A stretch of DNA of 64,000 nt from DATLED01 sp963750255 (GCA_963750255.1 CAVVPZ010000006.1:62001-126000); one strand, 5' to 3'. Counted from the first letter of the stretch, positions 42,228 to 50,791 are shown. A program made the numbers and translations. The notes: generated by a model not told the origin, from the sequence alone.

Positions 42228-43148
42228 ATGGAATGGGTGGAAACGACGGGCAAGACCGTCGAAGAAGCGCTCGAAGTGGCCCTCGACAAGCTCGGGGTAG
42301 CCCAGGACGACGCTGAGTTCGAAGTCCTCGAGGAGCCGAAGACCGGCCTGTTCGGCCGGGTGCGGGGCGAGGCCCGGGTGCGAGCCCGGGTGCAACCGAC
42401 CACGCCTCGCCCCAAGGACGAGCGCCGGGGACGCTCCAGGAAGCCAGCTTCCCGAGAGCCTGACGTCGCCACGGCCGAGCCAGCCGCGAAGGCAGCCAAC
42501 GCGACCAAGCCGGCGAAGGCGACGAAGGCGACCAAGGCGGCTGCGAAACCATCAGATGGAGCCGACGACGACGGCGCCAAGCCCCGGCGGAATCCAACGA
42601 AGAAGGCGGCCGCGCCCGTGGCCGCCGCCAAGCACAACGGCGACGCCGGGAAAGACCACGACATGAGCGACACCGACGAGATGGTGCCTTTGGCCGAGCA
42701 GGGTGCAGTGGCCTCGGCCTTCGTGCAAGGCATCGTCGAGCGTTTTGGCGCTCCAGAAGCGCAGGTCACGACCCATGAGCTCGACAGCGAGACCCTCGAG
42801 GTCCGCGTCGAGGGAGGTGACCTCGGACTGCTCATCGGCCCCAAGGGCGTCGCCCTGCAAAGCCTTCAGGAACTGACTCGCACCGTTGTCCAGCGCCAGA
42901 CCGGGGCGCGGTCGGGACGCATCCTCGTCGATGTCAGCGGCTATCGAGCCAAGCGCAAGGAGGCCCTCGAACGGTTCGCCCAGAAGGTGGCCGACGACGT
43001 GTTGGCCAGCGGGAGTGCGGTAACGCTCGAGCCCATGAATCCTTCGGATCGCAAGGTGATCCACGACGCCATCAATACCATCGATGGCGTGTCGACCTCG
43101 TCGTCGGGTGAGGAGCCCCGTCGCCGAGTCGTCGTCAGCCCCGGCTGA
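42228..43148 (+). CDS. jag: Jag/KhpB RNA-binding protein
   Basis: Starts right at the yidC stop. Jag-N domain MEWVETTGKTVEEALEVALD to LFGRVRGEARVRARV, a long Ala/Lys-rich linker (residues ~50-145, with TKPAKATKATKAAAKPS), then a KH domain (VRVEGGDLGLLIGPKGVALQ) and an R3H domain (ERFAQKVADDVLASGSAVTL, LEPMNPSDRKVIHDAIN). KhpA/KhpB bind small RNAs and influence cell elongation in Firmicutes. The linker is longer than in Firmicutes homologues. Confidence 0.93.
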   Translation: MEWVETTGKTVEEALEVALDKLGVAQDDAEFEVLEEPKTGLFGRVRGEARVRARVQPTTPRPKDERRGRSRKPASREPDVATAEPAAKAANATKPAKATKATKAAAKPSDGADDDGAKPRRNPTKKAAAPVAAAKHNGDAGKDHDMSDTDEMVPLAEQGAVASAFVQGIVERFGAPEAQVTTHELDSETLEVRVEGGDLGLLIGPKGVALQSLQELTRTVVQRQTGARSGRILVDVSGYRAKRKEALERFAQKVADDVLASGSAVTLEPMNPSDRKVIHDAINTIDGVSTSSSGEEPRRRVVVSPG

Positions 43149-43168
43149 CCCCTCAGGGGCACGAACGG

Positions 43169-43771
43169 ATGCATGAAGCGGTTGCGAGGGCCCTGGCAGA
43201 AGCCAGGGCCCTCGGTCTTCTTGGTCCCGGCCCAGTTGACGCCCATGAGCGGTCGGCGCAGGCGTTCGCCGCCGCCCTCGGCGAGATCGACGGACCGGCG
43301 CTCGACCTCGGGAGCGGCGGGGGCGTGCCCGGCCTCCTGCTGGCCGCCCTGTACGACGACGTCCCGTGGGTGCTGCTCGACGTGAACCGTCGCCGGGCGT
43401 CGTTTCTGCAGCGAAGCGTGGTCAGTTGCGGCTTTGGACCTCGGGTGGCCGTCTACCACGGTCCGGCCGAAGCCGCCGCCTACGTCCCGTCCCACCGCGC
43501 CCGGTACGCAGTGGTGGTGGCGCGCTCGTTTGGCCCGCCGGCCAGAACGGCAGAGTGCAGTGTGGGCTTTCTTGCCCTAGGCGGCCGACTGGCGGTGGCG
43601 GAGCCGCCTCCCGAGGGCCGGGTTGAGCGATGGCCAGCTGCCGGCCTGGCCCGTTTGGGGATGGCGGTCGACCCCGTTGGTGGCGACATCGCCGTGCTCA
43701 GGAGGGTGGGGGAGATACCTGAGTGGGCGCCTCGCCCGACGAAAAGGCAGCAGTCCGATCCCCTCTGGTAG
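43169..43771 (+). CDS. rsmG: 16S rRNA m7G methyltransferase RsmG
   Basis: 200 residues. SAM loop LDLGSGGGVPGLLLAALYDD, acidic ribose-binding strand VLLDVNRRRASFLQRSVVSC, and YAVVVARSFGPPARTAECSV. Methylates G527 of 16S rRNA; loss gives low-level streptomycin resistance in many bacteria. The 3' end overlaps nothing, but the first parS lies 13 bases after its stop. Confidence 0.93.
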   Translation: MHEAVARALAEARALGLLGPGPVDAHERSAQAFAAALGEIDGPALDLGSGGGVPGLLLAALYDDVPWVLLDVNRRRASFLQRSVVSCGFGPRVAVYHGPAEAAAYVPSHRARYAVVVARSFGPPARTAECSVGFLALGGRLAVAEPPPEGRVERWPAAGLARLGMAVDPVGGDIAVLRRVGEIPEWAPRPTKRQQSDPLW

Positions 43772-43783
43772 CGGGTCGTGTGG

Positions 43784-43799
43784 TGTTTCACGTGAAACC
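43784..43799. promoter_or_regulatory. parS: parS site 1
   Basis: TGTTTCACGTGAAACC differs from the near-universal parS 16-mer TGTTTCACGTGAAACA at the last base only. Lies upstream of parA; ParB with CTP loads here and spreads. Confidence 0.93.
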
Positions 43800-43808
43800 G
43801 GCAGCAGG

Positions 43809-43830
43809 GAACGTTCCACGTGGAACGTTC
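43809..43830. promoter_or_regulatory. parS: parS-like site 2 inside a 22-base perfect palindrome
   Basis: The centre CGTTCCACGTGGAACG (43812-43827) keeps the CACGTG core and shows TTCCACGTGGAA in place of TTTCACGTGAAA. The palindrome continues three bases further on each side to GAA...TTC. The two flanking sites carry the standard TTTCACGTGAAA. Compensated change on both arms argues for selection of dyad symmetry. Confidence 0.8.
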
Positions 43831-43853
43831 AGCGGCCGCCTCCCGGAACCAGG

Positions 43854-43869
43854 CGTTTCACGTGAAACA
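43854..43869. promoter_or_regulatory. parS: parS site 3
   Basis: CGTTTCACGTGAAACA, one end base different from consensus. It ends 39 bases before the ATG of parA. With the other two it forms a three-site cluster of about 86 bases. Confidence 0.93.
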
Positions 43870-43908
43870 GTGGAGGGGTGCTTGCCTTTGCCGGCGAGGA
43901 CGAGCAGG

Positions 43909-45183
43909 ATGGGCCCCGTGAGTCTCCCCGACGAAGATGTAGCGGCGCGAGGGCGAAGCATCTTCGAACGTCTTCGGGCCGAGCAAAGTTCGCCACCCGT
44001 CGTCGAGCCGCCCGTCGAAGCAGATGATTCGGATGAGACGGCGGAGATCGTGGCGACAGCCGTCCGATGGGTGGATCTTCCCGAGGTCACGGCTCCCGTT
44101 GCTTCGGCCACCGGGATTCCGGCCGCGGGGCCCGTTTCGGATCCTCAGACCGCTCCCCCCGCCGTGAATCCCCAGGTGGACGAGACGAAGGTCGCTGAGT
44201 TCGGGGTCGCTGAGACCGAGACCGCCGCCGGCCAGTTGGCCGAGGCTCCGGTCGTACAGGTTCCCTCGGTGGAGGCGCCCCCCGTGGCCCGCACCGCTCC
44301 GGTGATGCCCGATCTCCCGACCACACCGGTGGCATCGCCGGCCGTCCCGCCCGATCGAACGGCGGACGACGTTCCGCCCACCACCCTGGGCAGCTTCGCA
44401 CGGCCCTTCCCTCGCATCATCGCTATCGCCAACCAGAAGGGCGGGGTTGGGAAGACGACGACGACGGTGAACCTAGGTGCCAGCCTGGCCGTGCTCGGCT
44501 ATCGGGTCCTGGTGGTCGATCTCGATCCTCAGGGCAACGCCACGACCGGCCTGGGTATCAACTCTCGCAATCTCGAGCACTCGATCTACGATGTCATTCT
44601 CCACGACGTCAGCCTCGACGACTGCGTCGAGCCCTCGAGCCTTCGCAACTTGTTCGTTGCCCCAGCCACGATCGACCTGGCGGGTGCCGAGATCGAGTTG
44701 GTCCCCGCCTTCAGTCGAGAGTTGCGGCTCAAGCGGGCTCTTCACGAGGTACACGACGATTACGACTTCGTGCTCATCGACTGCCCACCGTCGTTGGGCT
44801 TGCTGACCGTCAACGGCCTGGCGGCCGCAACCGAAGTGCTTGTGCCGATCCAGTGCGAGTATTACGCCCTCGAGGGTTTGGGTCAGCTGTTGCGCAACGT
44901 CAACCTGGTTCAGGCAAACCTCAACCCCAGCCTCGAGCTGAGTGCCATCGTGTTGACGATGTACGACGCTCGGACGAAGCTGGCCGAACAGGTAGCAGCC
45001 GAGGTCCGAACCCACTTCGGTCCCAAGGTGTGCCGCAACGTGGTGCCGCGTACCGTGCGCCTCTCCGAGGCGCCGTCGTTCGGCCAGCCGATCATCGTGT
45101 TCGATCCGTCTTCCCGGGGGGCGCTGGCCTACCGGGAGTTGGCCAAGGAGGTTTCAGGTGGCGCGCCGCAGCGGGTTGGGTAG
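43909..45183 (+). CDS. parA: Chromosome partitioning ATPase ParA with long N-terminal extension
   Basis: 424 residues from the ATG at 43909. Residues 1-~160 are low-complexity Pro/Val/Ala (APPVARTAPVMPDLPTTPVA) with a short helix SIFERLRAEQ near the start; the ATPase begins PFPRIIAIANQKGGVGKTTT (deviant Walker A), followed by VLVVDLDPQGNATTGLGINS and YDFVLIDCPPSLGLLTVNGL. Drives ParB-parS segregation. The extension is longer than in most ParA proteins and may tether it to a polar protein. Overlaps parB by 26 bases. Frames upstream of the ATG only translate parS sequences. Confidence 0.94.
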   Translation: MGPVSLPDEDVAARGRSIFERLRAEQSSPPVVEPPVEADDSDETAEIVATAVRWVDLPEVTAPVASATGIPAAGPVSDPQTAPPAVNPQVDETKVAEFGVAETETAAGQLAEAPVVQVPSVEAPPVARTAPVMPDLPTTPVASPAVPPDRTADDVPPTTLGSFARPFPRIIAIANQKGGVGKTTTTVNLGASLAVLGYRVLVVDLDPQGNATTGLGINSRNLEHSIYDVILHDVSLDDCVEPSSLRNLFVAPATIDLAGAEIELVPAFSRELRLKRALHEVHDDYDFVLIDCPPSLGLLTVNGLAAATEVLVPIQCEYYALEGLGQLLRNVNLVQANLNPSLELSAIVLTMYDARTKLAEQVAAEVRTHFGPKVCRNVVPRTVRLSEAPSFGQPIIVFDPSSRGALAYRELAKEVSGGAPQRVG

Positions 45184-46075
45184 GGGTCTGGGAGCGTTGA
45201 TTCCCACAGAGGTGGCCAACGAGGGATCGTCGGCACTCCTCGAACTGCCCGTGGGAAGCATCAATGCCAATAACTTCCAGCCACGGCAGCACTTCGACGA
45301 GGAGACGCTGGCGTCGCTGACCGCCAGCGTGCGTGAACTGGGTGTCTTGCAGCCGATCCTGGTGCGCCCGGCCGAGTCTGACGGCAGCTACGAGCTGATC
45401 GCCGGCGAGCGGCGGTGGCGGGCAGCAAAACGGGCCGGCCTCCAAACGATCCCCGCCATCGTGCGGGCCATCAGCGATGTCTCGAGTCTCGAGCAGGCGC
45501 TGGTGGAGAACCTGCACCGCCAAGATCTCAACGCACTCGAAGAGGCGGCGGCGTATCAACAACTGATCGAGGACTTCCATCTCACCCATGACGAGGTCGC
45601 CGTACGGGTGGGGAAGTCTCGCTCGGCTGTCTCGAATGCCTTACGGCTCTTCCAGTTGCCGCCCAGCATCCAGCGGATGGTGGCCGAAGGTCAGCTCAGT
45701 GCCGGCCACGCTCGAGCCCTGTTGGGTTCGCCCGATCGAGGATTCCAGGAGTCGTTGGCCAAGAAGGCGGTTCATGAACCGCTTTCGGTGCGTGAAGTCG
45801 AGGACGCTGTCCGCGTTCGCAACGAGTTGGCGGGGCAACTGGCAGGCCAACCCTCGACCGGGACCGGCCGGCCGCCCGAGGGGAAGGCGTTGCGCCCGCC
45901 CGGACTCCTCGAACTCGAAGATCTGCTGTCGGGCTACCTCGAGACGCGCGTGAGGGTCGAGATGCAGGCCAAGAAGGGGCGCCTCGTCATCGACTTCGCC
46001 ACCCTCGAGGATCTCGAGCGGATTTACCGAGCCATGACCGAGTCTGGCGGTGGCGCGCCCTCGACCGAAGGGTGA
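45158..46075 (+). CDS. parB: Chromosome partitioning protein ParB
   Basis: 305 residues from a GTG. N-terminal RSGLGRGLGALIPTEV contacts ParA; CTPase/ParB-N domain VGSINANNFQPRQHFDEETL and ELIAGERRWRAAKRAGLQTI (GERRXRA motif); ALVENLHRQDLNALEEAAAY; helix-turn-helix VAVRVGKSRSAVSNALRLFQ; C-terminal dimer region VRVEMQAKKGRLVIDFATLE. Loads on parS just upstream of parA. Intact. Confidence 0.95.
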   Translation: MARRSGLGRGLGALIPTEVANEGSSALLELPVGSINANNFQPRQHFDEETLASLTASVRELGVLQPILVRPAESDGSYELIAGERRWRAAKRAGLQTIPAIVRAISDVSSLEQALVENLHRQDLNALEEAAAYQQLIEDFHLTHDEVAVRVGKSRSAVSNALRLFQLPPSIQRMVAEGQLSAGHARALLGSPDRGFQESLAKKAVHEPLSVREVEDAVRVRNELAGQLAGQPSTGTGRPPEGKALRPPGLLELEDLLSGYLETRVRVEMQAKKGRLVIDFATLEDLERIYRAMTESGGGAPSTEG

Positions 46076-46123
46076 GGGCGGAGGTCCCACATTGACTCCG
46101 GCGGCGGCCAACCCTGAAGGGCG

Positions 46124-46138
46124 TCCCCAGCCTGGGGA
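46124..46138. terminator. Palindromic element between convergent parB and cwlM-like genes
   Basis: TCCCCAG-C-CTGGGGA (46124-46138) with a nearby further CCTGGGG (46143-46149) and an A-run (GTAAAAG). It lies in the 81-base gap between the two convergent stops and may act as a bidirectional terminator; the loop is very tight. Confidence 0.35.
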
Positions 46139-46156
46139 TAACCTGGGGTAAAAGTG

Positions 46157-47160
46157 TCAGGTGGCGCTGGAGGTGGGGTCCAACAGGGGCGCTACCCACG
46201 CCTCGAGGGCGGCGGTGATGGCGCCGGCGACCTCAGCCGTGCGCTCGACCACCACCGTGGGGGCGCCGAGTTCCACCAGCACCGCGGGCATCCGCGTCTC
46301 GCGCAGCACGGGCACGGCCATGCCCCGCACGCCGGCGTCGGTGGCGCCCAGCACCCCGAGCACGCGACCGTGGACCAACTCGGCCAGGCGATGTCCTTCG
46401 GGGCTTGCCCAGCCCGCCGGTGAGCGGTAGTAGGCCGTGGTGCACCCAGCGGCCCCGAGGCGAAGTCCGACGAAGGCATCGACGTCGAGGACGTTGGCCT
46501 GGCGGGCTTGCGCCGACCCGTCAGGGTGTTGGACGACGAGTGCCCGGCCGCCGGTGAGGGTGATGGCGCCGGCCACGGCCCGGGCGAGCGCGTCGAGCCC
46601 GCCCGCCTCGGCGACGACCACGGTACGGCCGGTGAGCGAGGGGGGCCGCCGTCGGTGCAGGTCTCGCTCGCGCACGCTGGTGACGGAGCGGTCGACAACC
46701 GAGGTCGCCTCGCTGTCCGTCGGGCCGAGACGGGCCAGCGCAGCAAGGGTCGCGGGCCCGCAGATCGAGTCGGTGACAACGCCGCTGTTGCGTTGGAACT
46801 CGGTCAGTGCCCGGTCGGTGTCGACACCGAAGATCCCATCCACCCGACCGGGGTCGAACCCGAGGCACCCGAGGCGTCGCTGCAGTTCGGCCACGTCGTC
46901 GCCCCGCAGGAGTGGACGGGTGCGACACAGCGGCCGATCGCCGAGGCGGTAGCCAGCCTCGACGAGTGTCGACCAGGTGTCATCGCCGACCACCCCGTCG
47001 ATGCGCAGGCCGCGCCGATCCTGGAAGCTGCGCACGGCAGCCTCGGTGCCGGGGCCGAACCCACCATCATCGTCGTCGCCGACGCCGAAGCCCAACGCAA
47101 CGAGGCGGTGCTGGACATCCCGCACCGCCTCGCCCGTGGCCCCTCGTTCGAGGGGGAGTG
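46157..47160 (-). CDS. cwlM: CwlM-like protein: two peptidoglycan-binding domains and an amidase_3-type domain lacking zinc ligands
   Basis: Two PG-binding repeats (LERGATGEAVRDVQHRLVAL; LLRGDDVAELQRRLGCLGFD) precede an amidase_3-like domain (RTVVVAEAGGLDALARAVAG to AVLVELGAPTVVVERTAEVA). The zinc His expected in D-P-G-H-G is replaced (VAEAGG), as is the His of S-I-H-A-N (GLRLGA); only the Glu of V-E-L-G remains. No signal peptide, so it is cytoplasmic. Mycobacterial CwlM is likewise a non-enzymatic regulator of MurA encoded after trxB-trxA. No standard start codon lies between the trxA stop and LPLERG; a GTG at 47125 is the first inside. Confidence 0.8.
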
Positions 47161-47166
47161 CTGGTC

Positions 47167-47493
47167 CTACAGGAATTCGGAGATCTCCTCGAGCAGCTGA
47201 CCCTTGCCCCGGGCGCCGACGACCCGCTTCTGGATCTCGCCGTCCTTGAACAGGATCAGGGTCGGGATGCTCATGACCTGGAACTGCTGGGCGGTGGCCG
47301 GAGCATCGTCGACGTTGAGCTTGGCGATGCGGATCTTGCCAGCCTGCTCGGTGGCGATCTCCTCCAAGATGGGGGCGACCATCTTGCACGGCCCGCACCA
47401 CTCGGCCCAGAAGTCGACGAGGACCGGCCCGTCGGCGCCCTTGACCTCTTCATTGAAATTGGTGTCGGTCAGTGTGGTGATGTTGTCGGCCAT
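47167..47493 (-). CDS. trxA: Thioredoxin
   Basis: 108 residues; LVDFWAEWCGPCKMVAPILE contains the W-C-G-P-C-K active site, followed by KIRIAKLNVDDAPATAQQFQ, VMSIPTLILFKDGEIQKRVV with the cis-Pro. Reduces protein disulfides and could serve the ArsC domain encoded at 11.4-12.1 kb. Just downstream of trxB in the same direction (about 100 bases between), just upstream of the cwlM-like gene. Confidence 0.97.
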   Translation of the reverse strand: MADNITTLTDTNFNEEVKGADGPVLVDFWAEWCGPCKMVAPILEEIATEQAGKIRIAKLNVDDAPATAQQFQVMSIPTLILFKDGEIQKRVVGARGKGQLLEEISEFL

Positions 47494-47594
47494 GACGACC
47501 GTGCCTCCTCGATAGTCGTGGGTGCGGGGAGCGTACCCACTGCGTGTCGGTCAACCCTTCCCGGCGGCCCGGCATTCCTCCCAGATGGAAGGTG

Positions 47595-48578
47595 CTACCA
47601 GTTCCGAGCAGTTCCTTTGATGTCGTGGTCGGCCGAGTCGGTCGATTCGAGCCAGCGCTCGGCGTCGATTGCGGCCATGCAGCCCGATCCGGCAGCAGTG
47701 ATCGCCTGGCGATACACGTGGTCCTGGACGTCGCCGGCGGCGAAGACACCCTCCACGTTGGTGAAGGTGGATCCGTGCTGGGTCACGAGATAGCCGGTGT
47801 CCTCCATCTCGAGCCAGCCCTTGAACAACTCGGTGTTGGGCACGTGGCCGATGGCGACGAAGAGGCCGTGCACCGGCAGCGTCGAGCGAGTGCCCGACGG
47901 GAGGTGTTCGATTTCGACGGCTTCGACCGACTGCTCGCCCAACACATCGACGACCTGGCTGTCGAGAACGAACTCGATCTTCGGATTGGCCCGAGCCCGC
48001 TCCTGCATGATCTTCGATGCCCGGAACTCCTGGCGCCGGTGCACAAGGTGGACCTTGGAGGCGAACTTGGTGAGGAACAGGGCTTCTTCGAGGGCCGAGT
48101 CGCCGCCGCCGACGACGGCGATCTCGAAGCCGCGGTGGAAGAACCCGTCACAGGTCGCGCACGTGGACACGCCGTAGCCCATCAGACGCTGTTCGTTGGC
48201 CAGGTTGAGGGTGAGGGCCTGTGCGCCGGTGGCGACGATCACCGATCGAGCCACGATCTCCTGCCCCTCGACCTCGAGGCGGTGGGGAGGACCGGAGAAG
48301 TCGATCTTGCCCGCCTTGACGGTCATGAACTCGGCGCCGAAGCGGGCGGCCTGGGCCCGGAAGTTGGCCATGAGCTCGGGGCCCATGATGCCGTCGACGA
48401 ATCCGGGGAAGTTCTCGACTTCGGTGGTCAACATCAACTGTCCGCCGGGCTGGTCGCTCGTCGACGACGGCTCTCCCTCGATGACGAGGGGGTGCAGGTT
48501 GGCTCGGGCCGCGTAGATGGCGGCGGTGAGTCCGGCGGGGCCGGATCCGATGATGACGACGTCGCGGGGTTCTGCCAC
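47595..48578 (-). CDS. trxB: Thioredoxin reductase
   Basis: 327 residues. FAD site DVVIIGSGPAGLTAAIYAAR, redox site GVSTCATCDGFFHRGFEIAV (C-A-T-C), NADPH site GGGDSALEEALFLTKFASKV, and FAAGDVQDHVYRQAITAAGS near the end. GTG start, 6 bases after the small membrane protein gene. Pairs with trxA. Same gene order as trxB2-trxC-cwlM in mycobacteria. Confidence 0.96.
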   Translation of the reverse strand: MAEPRDVVIIGSGPAGLTAAIYAARANLHPLVIEGEPSSTSDQPGGQLMLTTEVENFPGFVDGIMGPELMANFRAQAARFGAEFMTVKAGKIDFSGPPHRLEVEGQEIVARSVIVATGAQALTLNLANEQRLMGYGVSTCATCDGFFHRGFEIAVVGGGDSALEEALFLTKFASKVHLVHRRQEFRASKIMQERARANPKIEFVLDSQVVDVLGEQSVEAVEIEHLPSGTRSTLPVHGLFVAIGHVPNTELFKGWLEMEDTGYLVTQHGSTFTNVEGVFAAGDVQDHVYRQAITAAGSGCMAAIDAERWLESTDSADHDIKGTARNW

Positions 48579-48584
48579 GTGCTC

Positions 48585-48932
48585 CTACTTGTCGGACGGG
48601 CCGCGGGAGGGGCGGCGCTTGCGCCACAGGAACAGCCCGACGGCGGTGAATAGTCCCCCGACGATCGCGTAGGCGGCCCACACCTCGAGGACGTAGGCGA
48701 GCAGGCGTATTCCGGCGATCGTGACGAGTACCAAGACGGTGACGCCGAGGACGGCAACGAGGAGCCCGTAGACCAGCCCGCGGGCGACGGTCTCGAGGGG
48801 CACGGCCGTCTTGTCTCGTACCGATCCGACTACCGACTCGATCGTGTCGGTGACCTGGATCGTCCAGTCCGACGCCGGGGTCGGGGGCGTAGCCAGGGGC
48901 GCGGACGGTCGGGGCGCGGCGGGCGTGACCAT
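48585..48932 (-). CDS. Small membrane protein upstream of trxB
   Basis: 115 residues: N-terminal Pro/Ala stretch, a helical part VTDTIESVVGSVRDKTAVPL, then two membrane helices (LVYGLLVAVLGVTVLVLVTI; AYAIVGGLFTAVGLFLWRKR) and a basic tail. The pattern resembles holin-like or phage-shock-type small membrane proteins; family unknown. Stop is 6 bases before trxB, so probably co-transcribed. Confidence 0.65.
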   Translation of the reverse strand: MVTPAAPRPSAPLATPPTPASDWTIQVTDTIESVVGSVRDKTAVPLETVARGLVYGLLVAVLGVTVLVLVTIAGIRLLAYVLEVWAAYAIVGGLFTAVGLFLWRKRRPSRGPSDK

Positions 48933-48993
48933 GGGCGGACACTACCCACCGGCCGCCCCCGTCATCGACGATGCAGCCGTTAGCGTCGCCGCT

Positions 48994-49368
48994 GTGAGCC
49001 GACCGATTCCCGCCGTTCTCGTGGCCCTCGCAGTGAGCGCGGTGGGCGCCGTGATCCTGGGCGAGTACGAACTGGCCGGCGTCCGTCCGATCCTGGCCGG
49101 CCTGCTGTTCGGGGTCACCATCGCCGAGGTCATGGTCACGGTCGCCCGCCGGGCCGACCCGTGGCTCTGGGCGGCCGCCGCCCTCGTGACCCAGGCGGGT
49201 CTGTTGTGGGCGACGTGGATCTCGACAGGCCACGATCTGTCGGGGGCCACGGCCACGGCGTGGTTGGGGATCGTGGTCGGCGCCGCAGCGGCGCCGACGT
49301 GGCTCAAAAGCGCGGATCAGCGAGCAGCGCGCACCCAGGCCGAGCGAGCACCAGCGCCTGGCGACTGA
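48994..49368 (+). CDS. Small integral membrane protein
   Basis: 124 residues from the GTG at 48994: four hydrophobic helices (AVLVALAVSAVGAVILGEYE, ILAGLLFGVTIAEVMVTVAR, LWAAAALVTQAGLLWATWIS, AWLGIVVGAAAAPTWLKS). An earlier in-frame start exists but would overlap the divergent gene and add an unlikely N-terminus. The end overlaps the anti-sigma gene by 65 bases convergently. No family recognised. Confidence 0.55.
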   Translation: MSRPIPAVLVALAVSAVGAVILGEYELAGVRPILAGLLFGVTIAEVMVTVARRADPWLWAAAALVTQAGLLWATWISTGHDLSGATATAWLGIVVGAAAAPTWLKSADQRAARTQAERAPAPGD

Positions 49369-50179
49369 CGCCAGTAGCGGGTTGGCGAAGCACGAAGACC
49401 AGCACTTCGGCGGGTTGGCCGGCGAAGCGGAGGGTGGCGACGTACTCGAGCGGGCCGAGTCGGTCGGCGCCGATGCGTTCGGCTTCGGCTCGACAGGTCG
49501 GCGCCGCCGGCGCGGCGCTGGCTGCCGCGCTGTCGGTGGCCGCCCCGGCCCGGGCACCGGTTGCCTCGCCGGAAGCTTCGGCCGCGGGCGCACCGCCGGT
49601 GCTGCCGCCCGCCGCGGCTCGGTTGGCATTGGCCTGAAGGGCGGCGACGAGCGCGTCGGTGGTGGGCTGATCGCCGAGGTCGTCGGTCGCAGTGGCGCCG
49701 GCGTCAGCGGCCAAGGTCGACTGACCGGCACCGGCGTTGGCGTCGGTCATCGGAAGGGAAGCGTCGCCACTTGCTTTCATGGCCATGCCGGCGGTGTCAC
49801 TACCGGCCGTCGTCCGGACCAGGGCGCCAAGGCCGGCCAGGAACACGATGGCGGCGGCCGCGGCCACGAGCCACGTCGCCGGGGGCCATCGCAGCCGCAC
49901 GACGGTGGGGGACTCGGTCGACGAGCCCGCCCCGACCGCCGGCGCTGCGCCTGACGACTCCTCGGTTGCGGCCAGGATCCAGGCGTCGACCCGGGCTTCG
50001 CTGGGCGCCTCGACGTCGCTGACGGCGCCGATCAGTCGTGCGGCGGCGGCGAGGCGGGTCGAGCGATCGGCACAGCCAGCGCAGCCGGCGAGGTGGTCGG
50101 CGAGCCCGACGACGATCTCGCCGTCGAGGGCGGCCGACAGGTCGTCGTCACCGAAGTGGGGAGTGGAGGGTGCGGTCAC
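49304..50179 (-). CDS. Anti-sigma factor with zinc-binding ZAS motif
   Basis: GTG start overlaps the sigma factor stop (GTGA). N-terminal cytoplasmic domain has LADHLAGCAGCADRSTRLAA, the H-X3-C-X2-C zinc anti-sigma motif, then one membrane helix (WLVAAAAAIVFLAGLGALVR) and a long Ala/Thr/Gly-rich external domain ending in EYVATLRFAGQPAEVLVFVL. It should hold the SigM-like factor inactive until a membrane or redox signal. Equivalent in position to the mycobacterial anti-SigM protein. Confidence 0.85.
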   Translation of the reverse strand: MTAPSTPHFGDDDLSAALDGEIVVGLADHLAGCAGCADRSTRLAAAARLIGAVSDVEAPSEARVDAWILAATEESSGAAPAVGAGSSTESPTVVRLRWPPATWLVAAAAAIVFLAGLGALVRTTAGSDTAGMAMKASGDASLPMTDANAGAGQSTLAADAGATATDDLGDQPTTDALVAALQANANRAAAGGSTGGAPAAEASGEATGARAGAATDSAAASAAPAAPTCRAEAERIGADRLGPLEYVATLRFAGQPAEVLVFVLRQPATGVSRQALVLARPGCALLADPRF

Positions 50180-50775
50180 GATCGGTTCCTTGGACGATCC
50201 GGAGGGACGTCGCGGTTCCCGGCCTCGGCCAGGAGGAGGTCGGCCACGGCCGTCCGTCCCCTTGCGATCCGGGACCGTACCGTCCCCGGCGGCACGTCGA
50301 GGATGGCGCCGATCTCGGCGTAGTCGAGGCCGACGAGGTCGCGCAGGACGACGGCAGCGCGGAACTCGGGGCGGAGTCCGGCCAGGGCACGATCGATGTC
50401 GACCCTGTCGGCGACGGCGTCCAGGGGGGAGTCGAATCCCGAGCGAAGCGCTTCTTCGGCGCCGAGCGTTTCGTCCTCGGTCGGCTCGGGGCGTCGTCGT
50501 CGCCGGCGGAGTTCGTCGAGGCACGCATTGGTGGCGACCCGGTAGGCCCAGGTCGAGAAGGCCGAGCGGCCGTCGAAGCGGGGAAGGCCCCGCACGATGG
50601 CCATCATCGCCTCCTGGGTGGCGTCGTCAGCGTCGGCGGGGTTACCGGTGATGCGGCGACACACGGCATGCAGTCGGGTGGCGTGGCGGCGAAGCAGGAG
50701 ATCGAGACTGGCCCCGTCCCCGTCCCGGGCCGCGTCGACCAACTCCTCGTCTGTGCGCTCGTCCTCGATCGTCAC
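50176..50775 (-). CDS. sigM: ECF-family RNA polymerase sigma factor, SigM-like
   Basis: 199 residues. Region 2: TRLHAVCRRITGNPADADDA, TQEAMMAIVRGLPRFDGRSA, FSTWAYRVATNACLDELRRR; region 4: LRPEFRAAVVLRDLVGLDYA, EIGAILDVPPGTVRSRIARG. ECF type without region 3. Placement between kinase/MurJ genes and the trxB-trxA-cwlM group is that of mycobacterial SigM, on which the name rests; the regulon is not visible. Partner anti-sigma gene overlaps downstream. Confidence 0.85.
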   Translation of the reverse strand: MTIEDERTDEELVDAARDGDGASLDLLLRRHATRLHAVCRRITGNPADADDATQEAMMAIVRGLPRFDGRSAFSTWAYRVATNACLDELRRRRRRPEPTEDETLGAEEALRSGFDSPLDAVADRVDIDRALAGLRPEFRAAVVLRDLVGLDYAEIGAILDVPPGTVRSRIARGRTAVADLLLAEAGNRDVPPDRPRNRS

Positions 50776-50791
50776 AACGTAGGGAACCCGC

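Noticed and set aside
43723..43908. ParA starting upstream at 43723
   Set aside because: The extra N-terminus would only translate the parS palindromes (VFHVKP, NVPRGTF, VSRET), a typical artefact of parS sites in front of parA.
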